Below are positions 56,750 through 64,000 of a DNA stretch of 64,000 nt, in pieces. Every line of letters begins with the position of its first letter. Positions within the stretch are counted from its first letter, which is position 1. The notes under the pieces are model-generated. The model was not told the DNA's origin. It saw only the letters and a program-made list of their open reading frames with translations, and did no database searches. Origin of the DNA: Micropterus salmoides (taxonomy: Eukaryota > Chordata > Actinopteri > Centrarchiformes > Centrarchidae); NCBI RefSeq assembly GCF_014851395.1, contig NW_024041150.1:25657225-25721224 (forward strand), read 5' to 3'. The position numbers and the translations under genes were made by a program.

Positions 56750-59700
56750 CGCACACAGGGGGCCACTCGTTACAATATGCCTTGAGAGCAAATGTACCGC
56801 AAAGGTATATAAAGACTATGGGAAATAAACAAAAACTGACTCACTCTAAAGTGCTGCGTATTAATTTTGGATACAAAGAAGCTGAAAAGGAAAACTTGGT
56901 GGGAGAAAGGAGCAAACGCAGGGGAAAACTGAAGGAGGAGCGACGTCACAACGCTGTCAGCCAATAGGAATAAGTGAAAGTGCTCCTTGAAACCCCCCCC
57001 ACCCCCACCCCCCCCCCCCTCTTTGGTTACTTTAGGGACCTGCCTATACAGTTCTGGTGTTTGGAATGAGTGGAGTTCCTGCAGGCTCAGAGCACCAGCA
57101 CCTTTCTACGGCTGTGAGAATGGAAACCACAACAACAATACATCCAACATGTCGCCGTGTACAAAAAAAAATCTCTTGAAAGTATATTTTTTTGCCCCCG
57201 CCCCCCTTCCACCACTTGTTTTATAATTATTCCTTTTGTTTTGTGTTATTTTGCATTCGTTCCTTAAAGGGGGCTGGATGTATTGTTGTTGGAGGGAGCG
57301 CAAGGATGCCGAGGGACACATAAAACGTGACGATAACATAGTTTTTATGGACCAAGGATCTTGTATAAGCTTTAGTAAAGGTACATTTTTCTCCATACCT
57401 TTTTTGTATTAAACATATAGTACACTTTTGTTACCAAATAGTTTCTATTCTTCCTCTGAGCTTGGGCTTTGTTTTCCCCCTTTGAGGTCCAAAATCCCAA
57501 CCTGTATGTTACTGCGACCTTACTACAAACGCCTGCTTTTTCAGTCTTTGGATTGAGCTTTTTGTTTGTTTTGTTTTTTTTCCTTTTGATACTCTTGCTT
57601 CTTCTGATGGGGGGAAAAATCTGAAGTCTGGGTTGTTTATTTGCGTAAGCAAAGGTTGCTTTTTGGTTTTTTTGGTTTTTAAATTGGGGAATAACCTCAG
57701 AGGGCCTATGTTTTTATCATTGGTTTTTATGAAGTCTTTAAAAAGAAAAGCTTTAAGCAACGCCTCTGCCTTGCCTGCAATACTCTATGTGCGCGATGTC
57801 TCCTTTGAAAAGTATACACATCAGTACATCTCACATGGAGCCATAGCAACATTTGCAGAATACATGAAAAAATAGACTTCCATGGTTACGAAAACAAACT
57901 CGGTTTGTCATTTTCAAACTATAGTAACGAGCGTAGTCACTGACTTAAAAGGATAGCCTTAGTACTGTATATTCTTACTGTGTACACATTCAAACCAGTC
58001 ACATATCTTATATCCTGTGTCTGTTGCTTTATTGGTCACTGTATCAGATAATGTAGTGAAAGTTGTCTCTCCAAACTGCACCTAGCCAGGTGTCTTCCAG
58101 TGTGTGCTGTAGTTCTGTTGGCATTTAACTCCAGTGGTTTTCCAAAAAAAGACTTTTCAATACTCTTTTCAATTTGATGTGGCCTTACTGATAACTTCAA
58201 TTACAAAAAAAAATACTTCATCTTTTTCTTATCTGTTGTTAACTCACCTTGGAGGAACCTGTGCATAGCACACAAACATGCTAATGCCTCGCTTCTTATC
58301 ACAGGAGCTCTGCTGTTTGGAGCTCGTTGAACCACCTTGTCGTGCATAGCAGCCTTCTGAAGGATCTCTTAGCCTTCGTCTTTTGGTGTACAAGTACAAA
58401 GAACCCCGTTTTTTATTCTCATGCCGGTGCCCAGCACCTTTTCACTTTTGGTACAATGTCTCACGAGCGCTGTAAGCTCTTTTCAGCCTTCTTTTTTTTT
58501 AAAAAACAAAACAATCTCCTGTGGTTTATTATCTTTGCAGAAACGTGTGTGTGTGTGTATGTGTGTGTGTGTGTGTGTGTACATTGTAAACGCACTGTCT
58601 AAGTAGTTGCACTCATCTGTGTTCATGCCGACCGCGTCTCCTGTAGGAGTATAAAGGCCTTCTTAAATGTGTATTATTGCAGATGTGCAGTTCCAAACAT
58701 AACAGCAATATTGTACAGGTCATTTCATCGTCTTTGTCTGCCTGAGCACTAGTTCACCAGCCAGTGTGCGTGCGTGTGGGTGACTGTCATATGTAGTTGC
58801 CGTAATGGAATACTGAGTCAGACTCGCTCCATTTCAACCAACCGCTCTCCAAAAAGGAAAAAACCTTTGAGATTCACGGGTCTTTTCTGTCTTCCACCCG
58901 GATCCAAATGTCTTATAATTGTGGATAAACATTCAAAGGCAATACTTGTGATTTTAGTATTACAGTACAACTGTAAACTCTTCCGGGGAAAAAGGAATAG
59001 AACAACGATACTGTAACTTGAATGTCTGCTTAATGAAGTAATTTCAGAATTTTTCTTACAAACAAACCCTTGAAATAGGAACAAAAAAGGATTCGCTTGC
59101 ACCCCCTTCGATGTAAAAAAAAAAAAGAAAAAAAGATGAACTTAAGTTATGCCCCCTGTTTCGGCACCCTGCCCACCTGTCAGTCATTAGTGTAAAATGT
59201 TTTATATTGTAATAATGATATTTTTTAAATTATTGGTACAAAGTCTCCCCTTATGTCAGGAAAAAAAAAGAAAAGAAAAGTGCATTATTGCCCGTGCTGC
59301 CTAGGTTGGCCACTTTCTGTCTGTCCTGGAATTGTGGAGGACTTGGTGCTGCAGCTGTAATGTAGCATCCAAACCTAATAGTTGCGCTTCTTCACGCTGA
59401 AGTCTTGTGACGAGCTGCAGGTCAACCTGAATTCTTTTAGTCTGCAGGATGGAGGTCACTAAATCCCATCTGTAGATTTTTAACCTGCGTGTTTTCTCCA
59501 TGTTTATTAGCTCTAAATTCAGACAGTTTTTAACATAGCCTCCACATTTGCATCACAACCCCCTCTGAGCTTGGATATTTTGGGGTTTTTGTTTACAGTC
59601 GAGTTGCCTCTTTAGGCCGACCACCCCTGGCTCCTCTTCATCTTCCTCACGCGAGTCTGAACAGAGCAGCTTTGTCACATTCGCTCAAACTAATAAAGGG

Positions 59701-60805
59701 GGTGGTGCACGCTGTTTAAAAATAATAATAATGTGTCGCCTTGACAATCCGAGCTGGTTTACAGTTAGTTTTTCTCTTCAAACGTTCTGCCGTTTTGAGA
59801 GATAGGGAGGGTCCAGAATAACTTGATCACATGCCTTGCTCACGAACTGTCAAAAGCGGTCAGAAAAATGTTACATGCCTTCTTGGAAAAAATAAATAAA
59901 ACGCACGCTCTGTTAACCTGGCGACAAAGCTTTCAGAGAGGGAATCAAATCTCATTAGCGATGCTTTTACAAAATGGCTTAACCAGTTTCTTTCTACTTC
60001 GTGTCTGTCTGGTCATATTTGTTTTTGCTCTTCCAAAAGCAGCTGTTCTTGTGTGTGTTTGTTTTTTTTGTAATGAGCTCTGAACAATGTATGTATCCTC
60101 TAATATGCCAAATGTCTTTTTTATAATGTAGTTTTCATGCACTGCTAAACAAAACAGGGCAGAGTGAGAGGCAGCTTTAAACAAATAAAAAAACAAAACA
60201 AAGGAGTGTGGAGCCCTTCTCTGTCGCACTCAGCCTTACTTCTCCTTAAGACTTATCTGGCTGTTTGCACTACAGAGCGCTAACCTTTCTCTTTCTCTCA
60301 CACATTTCATCCTCACTCGTCATCGCTCATGTTTATGTATGTACATTTGGAGTGTTCTCACTTTCTCCTCTTATTTTATTTTATTTTTTTTTTGGTTTTA
60401 ACATGCAGCCTGTTATGCTTAGCTTTGCTACAGTTGGATCACTTTTTTTTCTTGTCATCCCCCCCCCCTCCTTCTCCATGTCCTTTCACTATCTTTCACT
60501 CTCACTGTGTCTGTGTATTATTCTAGTAAATGGTAAGCAGAGGTGTCATTGTGGTAGTATACTCAGTGCTCCAAAGGGTTGCTGATGGTAGAAACCTGTG
60601 CCGTTTGTAACATTTAGCAATAATGTCAAAACAAAGGGGACGGTTTTTTGATAACATACGTTAGTTTGTTTTTTGTACATATTGCAGCTCCAGGTCATGC
60701 TCAAATCTGTATGTCATTAAAAGAAGAAAAAAAAAAAACAAGGAAAAAAAAAACTTGCAATATTGGCATAAAAATGAGAAATAAAAAAGGTGATATAAAA
60801 TCTTG
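56750..60805 (+). other. rbpj: rbpj 3' UTR with several candidate poly(A) signals
   Basis: Candidate hexamers are ATTAAA at 57408, AATAAA at 59891 and 59895, AATAAA at 60184 and AATAAA at 60780. RBPJ transcripts in vertebrates often have long 3' UTRs, so distal use is plausible but not provable. The region includes a C-rich tract at 56991-57019, a GT repeat at 58544-58580, and a Pumilio-type TGTACATA at 60674-60681. The end of transcription is inferred. Confidence 0.6.
58544..58580. repeat. (GT)n microsatellite in the rbpj 3' UTR
   Basis: Two GT blocks with a TATG interruption. It would be transcribed if the distal poly(A) sites are used. Confidence 0.88.
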
Positions 60806-62249
60806 CTTTGTTTTGTTTTTAATTGTCATCAGAAGCATAAGCATGTACATTTTTTTTTAAAAACACTTTAAACCCAAATAATTCAGGTTTTAACTGGAAA
60901 AGAACAAACAAATAACACAGACTTGTGTATCTTTTATGTGAAGTATAAACATCTTGTTAAGCTGTTTTCATCTCCCCCTCTGGTGACAGTTAAGCATCTC
61001 CCAGTGGCTGCAGGGTGAAGATGGGAAGGGCTTTGGGCATCTACCAAGCCCAAATGGAGCTCTTATCCCTGGGAAGTAGTCCCAGCAGATTCCCCCTTTT
61101 ATTTCTGCCACTTGTCTGGCTGGGCCCTAATGCCCTCTGTCCTTTTAGAGCCACTTTTATTAAAGCTGTTAAAAGCTCCGAGTTTCTCTGCCCCGAGTCT
61201 TTGCCGACACAGTTGCACTCAATGTCTTTATATGGTCAACCAGACGTTGGTTATGCGGAGATGCGTTTTGTGTCTGTACATAACCAAAGGAATACACTAC
61301 CTTTCCCAGGACCACTTCCAGATGTATATGACAAACCTGTAAAATCACAGGGATTACATTCAACTATGTGCCCGCAGGTTTATCATGCAATCAAACAAAA
61401 TACAAAAATCTTCATTAATGCGTCAAAACCTAAAAGTAGGAATTTATACAGCAACACTGAGGCTGTACAATTAACCTCGCAACATACAGTGTTGAAACAA
61501 GAAAATAAAATGCTACATTAACTCTGCTATATTTAACAGTATGAATCAGTGGAAATCAGGTGGGTAATGCCGGGAATTCACTCTTTGAAGAAGAGGTGGG
61601 GAGACAGGTGTTCAAAGTCCCACTAAATGATAAGGCCTCTCCAGTTCCTGTAGTACACACAGCACCACCCCCTCAGACACACACACACACACAGACAGAG
61701 TGGGTCAAGGATGAGAGCAGAAGTCTTTGTGCACTGGAGGGCTGCTTTGAAGCTACTGAGTACAGTTGGTGCCGAGGTTCTCCCAAGTTTTTCTGTCACA
61801 GAGGCCAAAAAGTTCATTTTTATCAATCATTAACAATACAGGCGATTGGAATAAACAAGATTCATGTTAGCATTAGCGCATTTTTGTTTATTTATGTCGC
61901 AACATGAATCATTTTCATGCAACTTTGGCTCCGCTCAACATCCACAACCCCCTGAAGTGGCTCTAGCCCCCCCCCGTTCTGAGTCAGTGTGACAGGCTGC
62001 TGCTGCTGCTGAAGATCACAAATAAAAGCCTGCTTACAAATATGAGTCTGAAAAAAAAATTAAAGGGCCATACCAGAGATTTTTGACGTTCTAGCCAATT
62101 TCCTACAAATCATGACTAATTTACGTTACTGTTGATGATTTTGTGTTTTTTTAAATGTCTTTTCCCATCTTGCAGGCGGCCATTAGTTTGCAGTTATTTC
62201 CATACAGAAAGTCAAATGTTGGACTAGTGTAGTGCATCACAGTGAATGT

Positions 62250-62700
62250 TAAAAGGAATTTGTTGACATTTTGGGGAATAAGCTTATTTGCTTTCTTTCT
62301 CTGTTAAATATGGATCCATTGCCTGGAGGGCTTGAGTTTAGCTTAGCATACGGCGCATTAGTACACCAACAGGAACAGCTTACTGTTTATACTATTTCTG
62401 TTTAAGGATTAGGACAAAAGAGACACAAAGTTCATCATCTTTAGAGGCGTTGGTAGTTGTACAGGCTAGCTGTTTTGCCCTGCTACCAGTATTGCTAATC
62501 GCTAAGCTAACTGCCTGCCATCTCAACCTGCATACTTCACACACAGACATGAGGGTGGATTAAAAAACATAAACATTAAATTATACATTATTAAGGACAA
62601 AAACATTGGTATGGTTCAATCTTCACTTTGGAAACAGCAGTTGACAAAACAATCTCACCAGAAAGTTACCTATTAAGTAGCTGTTTAAGAGCTTTTGATC
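62250..62700. repeat. Hairpin-type teleost repeat, fourth copy
   Basis: It starts 'aggaatttgttgacattttggggaataagcttatttgctttcttt' and includes 'gagtttagcttagcata' and 'gctaatcgctaagctaactgcctgcc' with 'acacagacatgagggtgg'. It is related to 4390, 8430 and 47675. Confidence 0.55.
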
Positions 62701-63104
62701 ATGTGGCTCAATCTTCAACAGCATATGGTCAGTTCACATGGAAATGTGAGTAGCCTATATGGAGAGTGGTAAACTACATAAAATGGTATTCTGCTTTATA
62801 AAAACACTCCCTTGCTATGCCAGACTTGAGTATTTTCAAAGCTTTATATGGCCAGGCATCCACTCAGGACACTGCGAGCTTTAGGGAAACATCTGGCTGT
62901 GTTGATCTGCTGTGAGAGCACTGAGTGGACACCACTTCTGCTCCACAGTCGTTAACTACCATACCCACGTCATGTCACACTCCAAACAAAAGCAACATAG
63001 CTGCTCATAAACTAGTCCTATAAGCACTGTGAGGGCTTTACGTTAAAGAAATGACATACTACAGATTCCCTTTAAGTGTCTGCACTCAGGCCAGAGGACT
63101 TAAA

Positions 63105-63108
<4 letters not shown>

Positions 63109-63140
<32 letters not shown>
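63109..63140. repeat. (CA)n microsatellite just past the cckar stop
   Basis: Sixteen CA units on the + strand. On the cckar sense strand it is a GT repeat starting about 16 nt after the stop codon, so it is in the 3' UTR. Confidence 0.92.
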
Positions 63141-63144
<4 letters not shown>

Positions 63145-63156
63145 TATCAATCCAGT

Positions 63157-63755
63157 TTAAGTCAGCTCACTCCAGGCGGATGCACGGATGCCGGTGCAGG
63201 TGAGGCGTGTGCTGGCTCCGCTAGGCGGGGTATGGCCATTCTGCTCAGTGGTCTTTGGCCCCGCTCTTGATCTGCCCGCTTCCCCCTTAGCCGCTCCGAT
63301 TCCAGCTGACCTCCCTAAGCTGCTGCTCGCTCCGCCGCTCCTCCGTAAGCAGCTGCAGCAGGTGAATGTAGCCAGCATGCCCTGGCGGAAGCGCTTGTTC
63401 ATGAAGCAGTAAATGATGGGGTTGACACAAGCCGAGGTGTAGGACAGCAGGTGAATGAAGGAGATGGGTGCGCCGGTCAGGCGGTAGGCCGAGCGTCGGT
63501 CGAACGCCTGCCACGCATTGACCACAAAGACGGGAGTCCAGCACAGGAAAAAGAGGAAGACAATGACCAGGAGCATGCGGATCACACGCTTCTTGGCCAT
63601 CAGGTTGGCTGTAGAGCTGCTGCCGCACACACGGCCCACCATGGGCTTGCTGCTGGAGTTGCCTGTACTCTTTGCGATGCTCTTCTTTTTAGACTGCTGC
63701 AGGTAGCAGCCATCACTGTCACCGGCCTTGATGCTGCCAGTGCTGAGTTGTCTGT
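63157..63755 (-). CDS. cckar: Cholecystokinin type A receptor, last coding exon (partial gene)
   Basis: This is a plasma-membrane G-protein-coupled receptor for CCK peptides. The exon encodes 198 residues: the end of intracellular loop 3 (GDSDGCYLQ, then SSSTANLMAKKRVIRM), TM6 with the C-W-T-P motif, extracellular loop 3, TM7 with NPIIY, helix 8 (MNKRFRQGM), a TCCSC cysteine cluster likely to be palmitoylated, and a long C-tail. The NLMAKKRVIRM text and the position next to rbpj favour type A over type B. The acceptor is read as CCTGACAG near 63756; an alternative AG lies 4 nt further in. The upstream exons are outside the window. At the position of human Arg336 the residue is Gln (63508-63510), while the neighbouring Asn333 equivalent is kept. 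Confidence 0.93.
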
Positions 63756-63946
63756 CTGTCAGGGGAGAGATGTGAAAAGGATAAGACTAGAGTGTAAGGC
63801 TGTATTCACACCAAGTCAGGCGTTGCTGCAGTCAGTGCAGGGTTGTGTGGCGGCATGGGAGCATCATGACATGGCCCATTTTTGTGATGCTTTGGTGTGC
63901 TGATTGTAGTAGTTACTAACCAGACAACCCGACTTGAAGGGTGATA
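63756..63946 (-). other. cckar: cckar last intron (partial)
   Basis: Minus-strand intronic DNA upstream of the last exon, with a pyrimidine-rich tract CACATCTCTCCCCTGACAG before the exon. No exon encoding TM5 is present before the window edge. Confidence 0.7.
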
Positions 63947-64000
63947 GGGGTGGCGATGGAGCCGTGGATAAGACACATGCCTTTGGTGTGAGAAACCCGG
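63947..64000 (-). repeat. SINE-like repeat, copy C, truncated by the window edge
   Basis: The + strand 'ggggtggcgatggagccgtggataagacacatgcctttggtgtgaga' is the reverse complement of the 3' part of the element at 8840-8989 and 39499-39609. It lies in the cckar intron. Confidence 0.6.

Larger units (their letters stand above)
60806..63156. other. Convergent intergenic region and probable cckar 3' UTR
   Basis: This is DNA between the rbpj end and the cckar stop. The portion nearest 63156 should be cckar 3' UTR on the minus strand, but I saw no convincing minus-strand poly(A) signal close to the stop. It contains a CA repeat at 61678-61695 and a hairpin-type repeat at about 62250-62700. An open frame at 61015-61521 looks like chance rather than a gene. 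Confidence 0.65.

Noticed and set aside
61015..61521. A 168-codon open frame on the + strand between rbpj and cckar.
   Set aside because: No recognisable domain or family, no splice context, an unlikely start, and it lies in the expected 3' regions of two convergent genes. Long frames occur by chance in a 64-kb window.

Overview
This window is vertebrate nuclear DNA, almost certainly from a teleost and probably a percomorph-like fish. The evidence is one intron-rich gene with GT-AG splice sites spread over more than 46 kb, dense CA/GT microsatellites, long poly-C runs, many short non-autonomous DNA transposons of types common in fish, and coding exons that match vertebrate RBPJ and the cholecystokinin type A receptor. 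RBPJ and CCKAR are neighbours in other vertebrates as well, which supports both calls. No bacterial operon, CRISPR array, rRNA, tRNA or virus was recognised.

Layout: 1 to about 9780 is intergenic and holds repeats but no recognisable gene. About 9800-10310 is the CpG-containing promoter and first exon of rbpj (+ strand). Intron 1 (10307-40970) is a 30.7 kb reservoir of nested DNA transposons, hAT-like MITEs, microsatellites and homopolymers. Exon 2 (39 nt) is at 40971, exon 3 at 47355, and exons 4-10 cluster between 50396 and 54192. Terminal coding exon 11 ends at the stop codon at 56747-56749. Joined, the eleven coding parts total 1473 nt in one open frame, giving a 490-residue protein of the MAPVVTG-type RBPJ isoform. 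The 3' UTR follows, with candidate poly(A) signals at about 57.4, 59.9, 60.2 and 60.8 kb. From 63157 to about 63755 on the minus strand lies the last coding exon of cckar (TM6, TM7 and C-tail). Its remaining exons are beyond the right edge, so the two genes converge tail to tail.

RBPJ (CSL, Su(H)) is the DNA-binding effector of Notch signalling. The most interesting signal is that the rbpj promoter carries two perfect copies of the CSL site CGTGGGAA, facing each other 121 bp apart. One abuts a forkhead-type GTAAACA and overlaps a CACGTG E-box, which suggests feedback of Notch/CSL on rbpj. Other notable observations are a three-level nested transposon in intron 1 whose target duplications can be read directly, a Gln in the cckar exon where mammalian receptors have the ligand-contacting Arg336, and a CA repeat starting 5 nt inside the intron after exon 4. 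I found no convincing novel multi-gene system. Repeat family names are from recognition, not a database search.
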